Shown: positions 1-9,966 of the stretch, in pieces | How positions within the stretch are numbered: position 1 is the first letter of the stretch | How the letters are laid out: the number at the start of each line of letters is the position of its first letter | Origin: DATBGO01 sp963695645 | GTDB taxonomy: Bacteria > Actinomycetota > Actinomycetes > Streptosporangiales > Streptosporangiaceae | Assembly (NCBI GenBank): GCA_963695645.1 | Contig: CAVOHC010000012.1 | Coordinates: 1,612,001-1,676,000 of the forward strand | Direction of reading: 5' to 3' | DNA: 64,000 nucleotides | The notes under the pieces: model-generated | What the model was told of the DNA's origin: nothing | Database searches by the model: none | What the model saw: only the letters and a program-made list of their open reading frames with translations | Position numbers and translations under genes: made by a program

Positions 1-8
1 CGGCTGCG

Positions 9-383
9 CTAGTCGCTCCCCTCCTCGAGCAGCAGGTGATAGCCATTAGGGGTGCGGGCGTGCAGCAACCGGTACTGCCAGTCCTCGCTGGGTGTCATCA
101 GCTGCTCGGTGAACGCGACCCCGGCCTCGGTCAGCCGCTGCCTTGCCCGGCCGATGTCGTTCACTCCGAACTGCCACGCGAGCACCTGATCTGGGCGGTC
201 GACGGAGAATCCGGCCTTGCGCTCGATGCCGAACTCGACCGAGCCGTGGCCAAGCGCGGTGAAGTCAGGGTATTCGGGTCCTTCATAGGTGACGTGGAAG
301 CCCAGGCGGAGGTAGAAATCCCGTTCAGCCTCAAGATCGCTGACGAACAGGATCGGAATGATCCGGTTGAACAATGCCGCCAT
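9..383 (-). CDS. VOC-superfamily (glyoxalase/bleomycin-resistance-like) protein
   Basis: A 124-residue single-module vicinal oxygen chelate protein. The N-terminal strand-helix (RIIPILFVSDLEAERDFYL) and the closing strand (PNGYHLLLEE) are typical of the family, which binds a divalent metal or small ligands and includes dioxygenases, glyoxalases and antibiotic-binding proteins. The substrate cannot be told: there is no clear early metal-ligand histidine, and the protein looks most like the uncharacterised bleomycin-resistance-like branch. The ATG start lies 8 nt after a TACGAT -10-like box on the minus strand, so the transcript may have almost no leader. It is divergent from lgt. Confidence 0.85.
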   Translation of the reverse strand: MAALFNRIIPILFVSDLEAERDFYLRLGFHVTYEGPEYPDFTALGHGSVEFGIERKAGFSVDRPDQVLAWQFGVNDIGRARQRLTEAGVAFTEQLMTPSEDWQYRLLHARTPNGYHLLLEEGSD

Positions 384-531
384 AGCGCGACATCGTAGCG
401 ATCCGCGATCGTTATGGGGACAAGGTGCGCGCGCCGGCCCGGGCCAGCGAGCAAGTCGCCGCCCCGGCGCCGGCCCGCCATCGTGCCCAGCAGCGGGCGG
501 CCGCGGGCACCCCGCGGCGCCGCGGCTGGTC

Positions 532-537
532 TACCCT
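532..537 (+). promoter_or_regulatory. -10 box of a leaderless lgt promoter
   Basis: TACCCT fits the actinobacterial TANNNT -10 consensus and ends 6 nt before the lgt ATG at 544. There is no purine-rich ribosome-binding site, so the transcript probably begins at the start codon. This also supports 544 over an upstream in-frame start. Confidence 0.55.
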
Positions 538-543
538 CGGTCC

Positions 544-1446
544 ATGGCCCTGCACATCCCCAGCCCGCCGGCGAACGGGTTCCACATCGGCCCGGCGTTC
601 GTGCATGTCTACGGGCTGATGTACGTCATCGGCATCACGCTGGCGATAGTGATCACCAGGCGCCGCTGGCGAGCGGCAGGCGGTGACGCCGGGCTGGTGG
701 CCGACGTCGCGACCTGGGCAGTCCCGGCCGGGATCATCGGCGGCCGGATCTATTTCGACATCACCACGCCAGCCGACATCCCGCACCACTGGTGGGGGGT
801 CTTCGCGGTCTGGTCGGGCGGCCTGGGGATCTGGGGCGGGATAGCGGCCGGCGCCGCGGTGGGGGTGTGGCGGGTGCACCGGGCCGGCGCGAACGTGGCC
901 GTCTTCGCCGACGCCGTGGCTCCCGCGCTGCTGGTCGCCCAGGGAGTGGGCCGGATCGGGAATTACTTCAATCAGGAACTGTTCGGCAGGCCTACCAGCC
1001 TGCCGTGGGGACTCGCGATATCGCCGCCGTACCGGCCGGCCGGGTACGCCGGTTATGTGACCTTCCAGCCGACGTTCCTTTACGAGCTGATCTGGGATCT
1101 CGCGCTGGCGGCCGCGCTGGTGTGGCTCGGCCATCACCTGCGGATCCGGCCGCCCGGGCTGTTCGCGCTCTACGTCGCGGGCTACTCGGCGTTCCGGATG
1201 TTCGAGGAGACGCTACGGATCGACTCCTCGGAACATCTTCTCGGCCTGCGGCTGAACTTCTTCGTCGCTGCGGTGCTCACCGCTGGCAGCCTCGCCTGGT
1301 TCATCGTCAGCCAGCGCCGCACGGACAGACCGGGCCCAGGACCTGACGACGACGCCGCGGCGAGCGCCGCCGGGCAGGCCCGGAGCAGCGCTACGGCCAG
1401 CGACGACTCGCCCACCGACGTTACCGCTGGGCCATCGCAGGGCTGA
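544..1446 (+). CDS. lgt: Prolipoprotein diacylglyceryl transferase
   Basis: Integral membrane enzyme that moves diacylglycerol from phosphatidylglycerol to the lipobox cysteine of prelipoproteins, the first step of lipoprotein maturation. The 300-residue product starts just before the first membrane helix (YGLMYVIGITLAI). It carries the family signature GRIGNYFNQELFGRPT near residue 137, whose Arg is catalytic in known Lgt proteins, and the late EETLRID segment. The C-terminal ~40 residues (Asp/Ala/Ser-rich) are a hydrophilic cytoplasmic tail beyond the conserved core, common in actinobacteria. The frame stays open further upstream, but that stretch is low-complexity and the -10 box supports the ATG used here. 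Confidence 0.95.
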   Translation: MALHIPSPPANGFHIGPAFVHVYGLMYVIGITLAIVITRRRWRAAGGDAGLVADVATWAVPAGIIGGRIYFDITTPADIPHHWWGVFAVWSGGLGIWGGIAAGAAVGVWRVHRAGANVAVFADAVAPALLVAQGVGRIGNYFNQELFGRPTSLPWGLAISPPYRPAGYAGYVTFQPTFLYELIWDLALAAALVWLGHHLRIRPPGLFALYVAGYSAFRMFEETLRIDSSEHLLGLRLNFFVAAVLTAGSLAWFIVSQRRTDRPGPGPDDDAAASAAGQARSSATASDDSPTDVTAGPSQG

Positions 1447-1506
1447 CCCGCTCCGGCTCCTGGCCTGCCGCGAACGCCACCACCACCGGCGGGGCGGCAG
1501 CACACA

Positions 1507-1558
1507 GATCGGCAGCTGCCGATCCGCGCCGGCGGCGTCGGCGCCGCTGGCCCGGATC
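1507..1558. terminator. Tandem inverted repeats between convergent lgt and acs
   Basis: Two structures share a GATC. The first is a perfect 18-bp palindrome, GATCGGCAGCTGCCGATC (1507-1524). The second is a 17-bp stem, 1521-1537 paired with 1542-1558 (15 of 17 positions match), around a TCGG tetraloop. Lying between two converging genes, this is a good bidirectional terminator candidate. There is no T-run, as is usual in high-GC actinobacteria. Because 1521-1524 belongs to both, the two hairpins cannot form fully at once. Confidence 0.65.
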
Positions 1559-1573
1559 CGCCTGCCGTGATCG

Positions 1574-3696
<2,123 letters not shown>

Positions 3697-4333
3697 TGCT
3701 CGTCCTCCAGCTTGAAGATGCACCCGGCAAGCGGGCTAGGTAATGCGGTCGTCAAGCACGTGCACGCGAAATTCAAATATCTGGAGCGCGCCGGGGCGCC
3801 GGAGCTGACGCCGGGAGGCAAGCGCGGTTGGCGGAACGTGCCTTCGCTGACGCTTGCCCAAAGCCTGCCACTCCGCCCTCATCCGCTGAGTCGGTTAATC
3901 GTATCGCCGCCGCAGAAGGCGGAACAGGTCCCGCCGGGCTGCGCTGCAGGCAAGCCCCGGGCGAGCGGGAACAGCAGGTTGACATCATCGCGATCGACGG
4001 TATGTTGCTACCCAGTCCAGCACCGGGCTAGCTGGCCGGGCCATCAGCGGTCCCGGCTGTGCGGTGACACGGGCTGATCGCAGCGATCGGCCGGTGCCAT
4101 GCGGAGCGCGGCTGGGGGCCGCGGCGGGCCCCGGCTGGGCGGGGGGTTGGACCCAGGGGGGCCCGGGCACCCAGTAGACAACGGAGGACGAGCCTGTTGC
4201 CGACAGGACGGACTCCGGTCCGAAGGGATGCCCGGGCTCACTTCCGAGCGGCCGGCCTGGCAGGCTGCCCGCATCACCTATCCTTTCAGCACCACCCGCT
4301 AATCCCGGTGCAGCACACGCTGAGGCAGGAATA
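3697..4333. other. 637-nt intergenic region without a convincing gene
   Basis: Divergent space between acs and the mannosyltransferase. Frames here are short and have no recognisable family or codon bias. It presumably holds both promoters. The acs side contains TTGACG (minus strand) as a possible -35. A 13-bp palindrome, GATCGCAGCGATC, sits at about 4076-4088. The stretch around 4110-4170 is unusually G/C-polarised. An untranslated RNA or long leader cannot be excluded. Confidence 0.5.
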
Positions 4334-5113
4334 TTGACAGCGACCGACCGGCCAGAATCGCCACTTGGGCGCAGCGTGGCCGTCATCATTCCGACATACA
4401 ACGAGCGAGAGAACCTGGAGTCGATTTCGGCCCGGGTGCGCAGCGCTGTCCCCGGCGCTGACCTGCTCGTCGTTGACGACAACAGCCCGGATGGCACCGG
4501 TGAGCTTGCCGACAAGCTGGCCGCCGACGATTCTCATATCCACGTGCTGCACCGGCCAGCGAAAGCCGGTCTCGGAGCCGCCTACATCGCCGGCTTCGGC
4601 TGGGCGCTCGAGCGCGGCTACGAGACCATGGTCGAGATGGACGCCGACGGATCGCATCAGCCGGAGGAGTTGCCGCGGCTGCTTGACGCCCTGGACACCG
4701 GCGCCGACGTGGTCATCGGGTCCCGCTGGGTGCGCGGGGGCACCGTACGCAACTGGCCCAAGTCGCGGGAGTACCTGTCCCGCGGCGCCAATACCTATGC
4801 GCGGATCATGCTGGGCATCGGGATCCGGGACGCCACCGGCGGGTTCCGCGTCTACCGCGCGGAGACGCTGCGTAAGATCGCCCTGGATCAGGTCCTGTCC
4901 CAGGGATACTGCTTCCAGATCGATCTGACGCTGCGGGCCATCACGGCCGGGCTGACCGTCACCGAGGTGCCGATCACCTTCACCGACCGCACCCGCGGCA
5001 CCAGCAAGATGGGCCGGGCGATCGTCGGTGAGGCCTTCCTGCGGGTCGCTCAGTGGGGCATCACCCGCCGGCTGGGCGGTGACCGTCAGGCCCGCCAGCG
5101 GACCCCTCGGTAG
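4334..5113 (+). CDS. Polyprenol monophosphomannose synthase (GT2, DPM1-like)
   Basis: Family-2 glycosyltransferase that transfers mannose from GDP-mannose to polyprenyl phosphate at the inner membrane face, supplying mannosyltransferases of the cell envelope and protein O-mannosylation. The 259 residues match the catalytic domain: IIPTYNERENL at the start, VVDDNSPDGTG (nucleotide-binding Asp), EMDADGSHQPEELPRLL (DxD-like metal site), GSRWVRGG, and the acceptor-loop region ending TFTDRTRGTSKM. The start is TTG at 4334, after AGGCAGGA. There is no C-terminal membrane domain, so it is the soluble or peripheral form; some actinobacteria fuse it to an apolipoprotein N-acyltransferase. It converges on rbpA. 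Confidence 0.92.
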   Translation: MTATDRPESPLGRSVAVIIPTYNERENLESISARVRSAVPGADLLVVDDNSPDGTGELADKLAADDSHIHVLHRPAKAGLGAAYIAGFGWALERGYETMVEMDADGSHQPEELPRLLDALDTGADVVIGSRWVRGGTVRNWPKSREYLSRGANTYARIMLGIGIRDATGGFRVYRAETLRKIALDQVLSQGYCFQIDLTLRAITAGLTVTEVPITFTDRTRGTSKMGRAIVGEAFLRVAQWGITRRLGGDRQARQRTPR

Positions 5114-5130
5114 CAACGACCATGCACGGC

Positions 5131-5164
5131 AGCCCGCCGGCCGCTTATCAAGCGTCCGGCGGCT
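5131..5164. terminator. Hairpin terminator between ppm-like gene and rbpA
   Basis: Arms 5131-5146 and 5150-5164 pair over about 15 bp, with one bulge and one mismatch, around the loop ATC. The hairpin sits 18 nt after one stop codon and 25 nt from the other in a convergent pair, as expected for a bidirectional intrinsic terminator. Confidence 0.7.
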
Positions 5165-5188
5165 CGCGCCAGTTAACCGTTATATGAC

Positions 5189-5572
5189 TTATGCGCTCTT
5201 GCGCTGGCGGGACGAGCTGGCCTGATCGCGACGATCATCGCCGCGCTTTCCCCTTATCACGGCCAGCCGCTCGGCCAGCACTTCCTCGAGGTCAGCCATA
5301 CTGCGCCGCTCCATCAGCATGTCCCAGTGGCTGCGCGGCGGCTTGGCCTTCTTCGGCGCGGGCATGTCCCCGGTCGCGGTGAGCGCGAGCGAACCGCAGA
5401 CCCGGCATTCCCAGTTCACCGGGATCTCTGCCTCCGCGGAGAACGGGACGGTGAAACGATGGCCCTTCGGGCAGTCGAAAGCCACCTCCTGACGCGGGGC
5501 CAGATCGGTGTTACGGTCATTCTCATAGCTCGTGGCCCCGAGCCGGGTACCGCGAAGTGCGCGTTCGGCCAT
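5189..5572 (-). CDS. rbpA: RNA polymerase-binding protein RbpA
   Basis: Actinobacteria-specific transcription factor that binds group 1/2 sigma factors and RNA polymerase and stabilises open promoter complexes. The 127-residue product starts MAERALRG at 5572, with GGGAGG upstream; the frame extends further back but the family begins here. The core holds the zinc ligands CPKGH and CRVC, and the basic linker and sigma-interaction domain follow (HWDMLMERRS, EEVLAERL). The Ser/Arg-rich tail is normal for the family. A matching group 1/2 sigma factor is encoded at 51.4 kb. Confidence 0.95.
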   Translation of the reverse strand: MAERALRGTRLGATSYENDRNTDLAPRQEVAFDCPKGHRFTVPFSAEAEIPVNWECRVCGSLALTATGDMPAPKKAKPPRSHWDMLMERRSMADLEEVLAERLAVIRGKRGDDRRDQASSSRQRKSA

Positions 5573-5690
5573 ATATCTGTTGCCTCCCAGCCGCTCAGCC
5601 GTCCCTGTTGACAACGGTGAGTACCCGGACAAGATTCCCCTCTGCGCCGCATTCCAACCCCTCCGCGGCCCTGCGGATCTCCGAAACGGC

Positions 5691-6458
5691 CTATCCGGCT
5701 CCGCGCGGGTGCCATTGGCCTCGTTCGGTGAGCACGTCGCGCAGCAGATCCGTCTCGTCGGTCATGATGCCGTCCACTCCCAGATCAAGCAGGCGGATCA
5801 TGGCAGCGCGGTCGTTGACGGTCCAGACGTGGACCGACAGGCCCGCGGCATGCGCATGCCGCAGGAACGGGGCCGTCGCGATCCGGATGGGCACCTGAGC
5901 GCAGCGCACCGACAGCCGGGCAAACCGGGCCGCCAGGGCACGGTGCGGCACGCCGAGCCGGACAGCCGCGATCGCCACCGGAGAGGTGGACGTGCAGACG
6001 GGCCGGCTCATGGCCCGCCTGGCGGCAGCCAGCCGGAGCCCCGAGAACGAGGTCACGCAGACCCGGTCCCACGCTGCGGTCCGGTCCAGCACATCAGCGA
6101 GCGGCCGCACTGCAGGCGCGTCTTTGACGTCGATGTTGAAGCGGACGTCCGGCCAGGCTGCCAGCAGGTCCTCGAGCACCGGGATCGGGTCGCTGCCACC
6201 GATGCGGGCGGCTGCGACGTCACGGTGGGCCAGCTCCGCGATCCGCCCGGACATATCGGTCACCCGCTCGAGCGTCCGGTCGTGGAATGCCACGAGCACG
6301 CCGTCCGCGGTCGCATGCACGTCGGTCTCCAGGTAGGCATAGCCCAGCCCTACCGCGTGCTCGAAAGCGCGCCAGGTGTTCTCATGGAACAGATGTGCCG
6401 CGCCGCCACGATGCGCGAACGCGTGCGGCCTGGGAAGATCAAGGAATCCGGGCGCCAC
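5691..6458 (-). CDS. Glycerophosphodiester phosphodiesterase
   Basis: Hydrolyses glycerophosphodiesters from phospholipid turnover to glycerol-3-phosphate and an alcohol. The 255 residues form one GDPD TIM barrel with the expected active-site elements: AHRGG near residue 15, HENTWRAFE, ETDVHATADG (metal ligands) and VAFHDRTLER (catalytic His). The late motif VWTVND is also typical. No signal peptide is visible, so it is probably cytoplasmic. The start is GTG, 6 nt after CATACT on the minus strand, compatible with a leaderless transcript. Confidence 0.92.
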   Translation of the reverse strand: MAPGFLDLPRPHAFAHRGGAAHLFHENTWRAFEHAVGLGYAYLETDVHATADGVLVAFHDRTLERVTDMSGRIAELAHRDVAAARIGGSDPIPVLEDLLAAWPDVRFNIDVKDAPAVRPLADVLDRTAAWDRVCVTSFSGLRLAAARRAMSRPVCTSTSPVAIAAVRLGVPHRALAARFARLSVRCAQVPIRIATAPFLRHAHAAGLSVHVWTVNDRAAMIRLLDLGVDGIMTDETDLLRDVLTERGQWHPRGAG

Positions 6459-6554
6459 GGCCTTAGTATGCCGAACACAGTCCGGCCTGCCGGTCAGGCG
6501 CGCGGCCCGGCCGGGCAGCGGGGACTGGCTGGCGGCCGGCCGCGGCCGCCAGCC

Positions 6555-7109
6555 CTACCGGCAGCGGCGCTGCCAGGCCCTCCGGCGGGTCTCCGCGATG
6601 GCGATCGCGGCCGCGGCGGCCACGTTGAGCGAGCCAACCCGTCCTGGCTGCGGAATGTAGGCGACCACGTCAGCGGCGGCGAGCAGGGCAGCCGAGCAGC
6701 CCCTGTCCTCATGCCCGATGGCAAGGCAGATGTCACCGTCGAGCGGCGCCTCATGCAGCGGGACCGCGTCCTCGGCGAGCTCGATGGCGACCACCGTGAA
6801 GCCTGCCGCCCGGGCGGCGTCCGCCGCCGCTGCCGCGCTGGCCGGCTCGCGCTCCAGCCCCACGAAGCGCTCGGTGCCCAGGGATGTCTTGCGGGCCGAC
6901 GGGTGCTCGGGTGGCGCGGTGGCACCGCAGAGCCAGGCACGCTCGACCCCGAGGGCGGCAGCGGTCCTGATGATCGACCCGACGTTGAACGGCTGGCTCA
7001 CCGAGTCGAGCAGCAGGGCAATCCTGGTCTGGGTCAGCCGCCGCCAGGACCTGTTCAGCCGCTTGATGTCCGTCGGCCCCAGCTGGCGGCGGCCAGGCGC
7101 GCCGGTCAC
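6555..7109 (-). CDS. TrmH/SpoU-family RNA 2'-O-methyltransferase
   Basis: SPOUT-fold methyltransferase that methylates the ribose 2'-OH of tRNA or rRNA using SAM. The three SpoU motifs are present: motif 1 DSVSQPFNVGSIIRTAAALG, motif 2 AIGHEDRGCS (unusual for GSEGxG) and motif 3 IPQPGRVGSLNVAAAAAIA, which forms the knotted SAM pocket. At 184 residues it lacks an N-terminal L30e-like substrate domain, so it resembles the short TrmH type; the target nucleotide is not predictable. Its start overlaps the stop of the upstream methyltransferase gene by 4 nt, so the two are translationally coupled. Confidence 0.88.
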   Translation of the reverse strand: MTGAPGRRQLGPTDIKRLNRSWRRLTQTRIALLLDSVSQPFNVGSIIRTAAALGVERAWLCGATAPPEHPSARKTSLGTERFVGLEREPASAAAAADAARAAGFTVVAIELAEDAVPLHEAPLDGDICLAIGHEDRGCSAALLAAADVVAYIPQPGRVGSLNVAAAAAIAIAETRRRAWQRRCR

Positions 7110-7699
7110 CGGCCAGCCCGCAGAACGCGGTACCCGGCCCGGGCCGCGACCCGCTCAGCGGTCCAGCCGGACTCGGCCAGCCACCGCTGCAGCGAGTCGG
7201 ACCCGAGATTGCGCTGCACCACCAGGTACGCGCTGCCGCCTGGCGCGAGCCTGCCCAGCCAGCCGGTGAGCAGCTCGTGCAGCGCAGGCTTGCCGATCCT
7301 GATCGGCGGGTTGGACCAGATGAGCTGGAACTGCCCAGGTACCGATGGGTCGTCGGGCGTGGCGGGGCGGACGCGGCCAAGCCCGGCCCGCGCGGCATTG
7401 CGAGCGCAGAGCGCGAGCGCGCGGCGGTTGACATCGACCGCCCAGACGCACGACCGGGGGGAGCGGGCGGCCAGCACGAGCGCGAGCGGCCCGTAGCCGC
7501 AGCCGAGATCGAGCAACTGGCCGGCGGCTGGCGGCGCCGGGGCTGTCTCAAGCAGCAGCCGGGTCCCCGGATCCAGCCTGCCCGGCGAGAACACGCCGGA
7601 GTCGGTCTGTAGCTCCAGGTGCAGGTCGGCCAGCACGAGGTGGACGGTGCCCGGCCGGCCAGGCGCTGCCGGGTGCTCGGCAAAATACTGCTGGCCCAC
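7106..7699 (-). CDS. RsmC/RlmG-like class I SAM methyltransferase
   Basis: Rossmann-fold methyltransferase of the small-domain MTS family, whose characterised members methylate guanine N2 in rRNA. The SAM loop is LLDLGCGYGPLALVLA and the catalytic tetrapeptide is in WSNPPIRIGK. At 197 residues it has only the catalytic domain, as is usual in actinobacteria, whereas E. coli RsmC carries an N-terminal duplicate. It is the first gene of a coupled pair with the SpoU enzyme, suggesting a small RNA-modification operon. The exact target is unknown. Confidence 0.85.
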   Translation of the reverse strand: MGQQYFAEHPAAPGRPGTVHLVLADLHLELQTDSGVFSPGRLDPGTRLLLETAPAPPAAGQLLDLGCGYGPLALVLAARSPRSCVWAVDVNRRALALCARNAARAGLGRVRPATPDDPSVPGQFQLIWSNPPIRIGKPALHELLTGWLGRLAPGGSAYLVVQRNLGSDSLQRWLAESGWTAERVAARAGYRVLRAGR

Positions 7700-7715
7700 T
7701 GTGGCGCGGCTGCCG

Positions 7716-8075
7716 TTACCAGGACTGGGGCTGAGCGGGCGCGGTGCTCGCCGCCTGCGCGTTCTGCTCCGCCCGCAGTGCCGGGTCGATGAACCGGTGG
7801 GTCATCCAGCGTTCCACCACGAACGTCAGCACCGGGATCGTCCCGGCGAGCAGCAGCAGCACTGTCGGGCCGATGGCCAGCCGAAGCCGCCGGGCCAGCA
7901 TGTATGCGGTGACCAGATAGATCAGGTACAGGATCCCGTGCGTCGTGCCCACGTAGTTCGCCACGGCGTTGTCGTGCGCGAATACCTGCAGCGGGATTCC
8001 CACGAAACACAAGATCATCAGTACCACGCCGGTCACATAGGCCATCACGCGGTAGCGGAGCACGTCAGCGCGCAC
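7716..8075 (-). CDS. DUF3817 small membrane protein
   Basis: A 119-residue protein with three predicted membrane helices (MAYVTGVVLMILCFVGIPL; a second around HGILYLIYLVTAYMLA; a third around TVLLLLAGTIPVLTF), matching the DUF3817 layout of actinobacteria. Function is unknown; family members often sit near respiratory or housekeeping genes. The start is GTG with AGGAGG 7 nt upstream. The C-terminal Ala/Gln-rich tail is hydrophilic. It shares strand and close spacing with the downstream methyltransferase genes and may be co-transcribed with them. Confidence 0.85.
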   Translation of the reverse strand: MRADVLRYRVMAYVTGVVLMILCFVGIPLQVFAHDNAVANYVGTTHGILYLIYLVTAYMLARRLRLAIGPTVLLLLAGTIPVLTFVVERWMTHRFIDPALRAEQNAQAASTAPAQPQSW

Positions 8076-8119
8076 CGGAGAACCTCCTCAGCAAGATCGC
8101 CGGAGAGCAGTGGCCGCGG

Positions 8120-8548
8120 CTAACGCAGCCCGTGCCAGCGTCCGTGGCCCTTCACCTGCTCATTCAGCCGGGCGAGATAGGCATTGTAGGCAGCAAGCTC
8201 CGGATCTTCCTCTTCCTCGGCGGCGCCGGCAGCCGGATCACCAGATCCGCCGCGAGGTGCCGCCACGCCGGCCGGCAGCTGGACTGCCCTGGCTGCGCCG
8301 CCCTCCGCGGTCTTCGGCCTCAGCTCATCCAGGATCGTCTTAGCCCAGAACACCACGCCGAACACCGCGAAGATCGGCCACTCGAACGTATAAGCCCAGC
8401 TGAGCGCGTTGCCCGCCTCGGCGCGACGGAACTGCCAATCGCCGAGCCAGAGCATTCCGATCACGGCCGCGACGGTGAAGGCATGCCAGCCTAGCCACCT
8501 GGGGGCGAACAGGAAGCGCCACCGCGGCGTTGGCTTGGCGGTCGGCAT
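8120..8548 (-). CDS. Conserved actinobacterial membrane protein, unknown function
   Basis: 142 residues with two membrane helices (WHAFTVAAVIGMLWLGDWQF and WPIFAVFGVVFWAKTIL), followed by an acidic, Pro/Ala-rich cytoplasmic stretch and a basic end. The LGDWQFRR turn resembles the LGxWQxxR motif at the start of SURF1-type cytochrome oxidase assembly factors, but the rest of SURF1 is absent, so that name is not given. It lies immediately upstream of the DUF3817 gene on the same strand. Confidence 0.75.
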   Translation of the reverse strand: MPTAKPTPRWRFLFAPRWLGWHAFTVAAVIGMLWLGDWQFRRAEAGNALSWAYTFEWPIFAVFGVVFWAKTILDELRPKTAEGGAARAVQLPAGVAAPRGGSGDPAAGAAEEEEDPELAAYNAYLARLNEQVKGHGRWHGLR

Positions 8549-8661
8549 GGTCAGAGCCTAGCGCCGGATTCGGCCTGCCGCAGCGCGGGACATTACGGGC
8601 AGTCCGCTGGCGTTACCGGCGGGTATCAGCGAGTCACCGCCGACTAACGGGGCTTGTCAGT

Positions 8662-8667
8662 GATAAT
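8662..8667 (+). promoter_or_regulatory. -10 box of a leaderless promoter
   Basis: GATAAT (5 of 6 to TATAAT, preceded by T) ends 7 nt before the ATG at 8675, with no Shine-Dalgarno sequence between. Confidence 0.55.
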
Positions 8668-8674
8668 CAGAAGC

Positions 8675-9019
8675 ATGTCTCTTGCGGAGCTTATCTCCGG
8701 GCGCACCGGACTGGCCGGGCGGCTGCCCAGCCGAATCGAGGAACTGCGCGGCCCGGTCAGGGGAGTCATCGTGCTGCCGAGGCACCTGTCGTGGCCGGGG
8801 CTGCGCGAGTGCGACGTCACCGATGACAGCACAAGGCGCAGCATGTACGGGATGGTGCTGACCCAGGGCAGGCGCAATGAAGTCGCCCGGTTCCTCAACG
8901 CCCGGCTGCTCGTCCAGGACTGGCCGCTGATCAGAACCTCGCTCGACCCCAAGCTCCGCCGCTGGTGCGAGCGCAGGTTCGCGCTGCGCCCCGCCGGCGG
9001 GCCGCTTCGCCAGCCTTGA
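8675..9019 (+). CDS. Small conserved actinobacterial protein, unknown function
   Basis: 114-residue soluble protein with no domain I can name. It has a conserved-looking core (LPSRIEELRGPVRGVIVLP, YGMVLTQGRRNEVARFLN, WPLIRTSLDPKLRRWCE) and normal codon bias for this genome. The repeated Arg/Trp pattern and absence of a signal peptide suggest a cytoplasmic, possibly nucleic-acid-associated role, but that is conjecture. The start was chosen from the leaderless promoter; TTG and GTG codons 15-21 nt upstream are alternatives. Confidence 0.7.
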   Translation: MSLAELISGRTGLAGRLPSRIEELRGPVRGVIVLPRHLSWPGLRECDVTDDSTRRSMYGMVLTQGRRNEVARFLNARLLVQDWPLIRTSLDPKLRRWCERRFALRPAGGPLRQP

Positions 9020-9221
9020 GCCCTGGCCGGTCCCGAGCCCGGCCCGGCCCGAGCCCGGCCCGGTCTAGCCGGACAGCCGGTTCTCGGACTTCCGGCGCAC
9101 CGGATGCGGCTGGCTGCTAGGGCCCTCGCGCTGCTGCCCGGCGTTGCAACGATCTGGCTCGCGCGGCCGCCGCGCGGCCCGATCTAGCCGACTCGCAGGC
9201 GCCGTATGCGAAGGTATCTGC

Positions 9222-9947
9222 ATGCGCAAATATGTCATCATGGGAGTCCAGGGCAGCGGCAAGGGCACCCAGGCCAAAAAGCTCGCGTCCGACTTCGATC
9301 TCGTGCACATCAGCGTCGGCGACATCTTCCGCTGGAACGTACTGCAGCACACCAAGGTGGGCGCCCAGGTGCGGCGGACCATGGCCGCAGGTGAACTGGT
9401 CGGCGACGATCTGGTCGACGGGATCGTCAAGGACCGCCTGGCCCAGCATGACTGGAACTACGGGTTCATCATCGACGGCTTTCCCCGCAACCCGCGGCAG
9501 GCGGAGTTCTTCCTGGAGAGCTACGACATCGACGGGGTCATCCACCTGAACATGCCCGACAGCGAGGTCCGGCGCCGGGTGCTCGCGCGGCGGCTGTGCT
9601 CCGGGTGCGGGATGGACTACAACCTGCTGGCCAGCAGCCCCGAGGCGCCCGGCAAGTGTGACGTATGCGGCGGTGATCTCGTCACCAGGGAAGACGATAC
9701 CGAGGAAGCCCTCGCCGTACGGCTGCGCGATTACCACCAGAAGACCAACCCGGTGCTGGACATCTTCCGCCGCAAGGAATACGTGGTGACGGTTGACGCG
9801 CGCCCCGGCAAGGACGCCGTCCAGCAGGCCATCAGGGACCAGCTCGGGCTGCCGCCGCATCACCCGCGAGCGGAAGCAGGCGGCAAGCAGGCAGCCGGAA
9901 CCGGGCAGGCAGCCCAGCACGCAGCGGACGGCCGCGCCAGGCCGTGA
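9222..9947 (+). CDS. Adenylate kinase-family nucleoside monophosphate kinase with zinc LID
   Basis: P-loop kinase transferring phosphate from ATP to AMP or a related NMP. Walker A GVQGSGKGTQAKKLA is at residue 8, and the NMP-binding IDGFPRNPRQ matches Adk. The LID has a four-cysteine zinc knuckle (CSGCG and CDVCGG) and DTEEALAVRLRDYHQKTNP follows, as in Gram-positive Adk. The C-terminal ~25 residues are a low-complexity Ala/Gln/Gly tail. The main adk usually sits in the ribosomal-protein cluster, so here, next to glycerate kinase and PRPP synthetase, this is probably a second copy. ATG 9222 is chosen with AAGG upstream. Confidence 0.85.
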   Translation: MRKYVIMGVQGSGKGTQAKKLASDFDLVHISVGDIFRWNVLQHTKVGAQVRRTMAAGELVGDDLVDGIVKDRLAQHDWNYGFIIDGFPRNPRQAEFFLESYDIDGVIHLNMPDSEVRRRVLARRLCSGCGMDYNLLASSPEAPGKCDVCGGDLVTREDDTEEALAVRLRDYHQKTNPVLDIFRRKEYVVTVDARPGKDAVQQAIRDQLGLPPHHPRAEAGGKQAAGTGQAAQHAADGRARP

Positions 9948-9966
9948 CCGGCGCCGGCTGACCTCG

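Noticed and set aside
412..1137. Long minus-strand open frame opposite lgt
   Set aside because: It is a GC-rich shadow frame; it has a Pro/Arg/Gly composition and no recognised domain, whereas lgt is certain.
8120..8548. SURF1 homologue
   Set aside because: Only the LGDWQFRR motif resembles SURF1; the large periplasmic domain and second conserved motif are missing.
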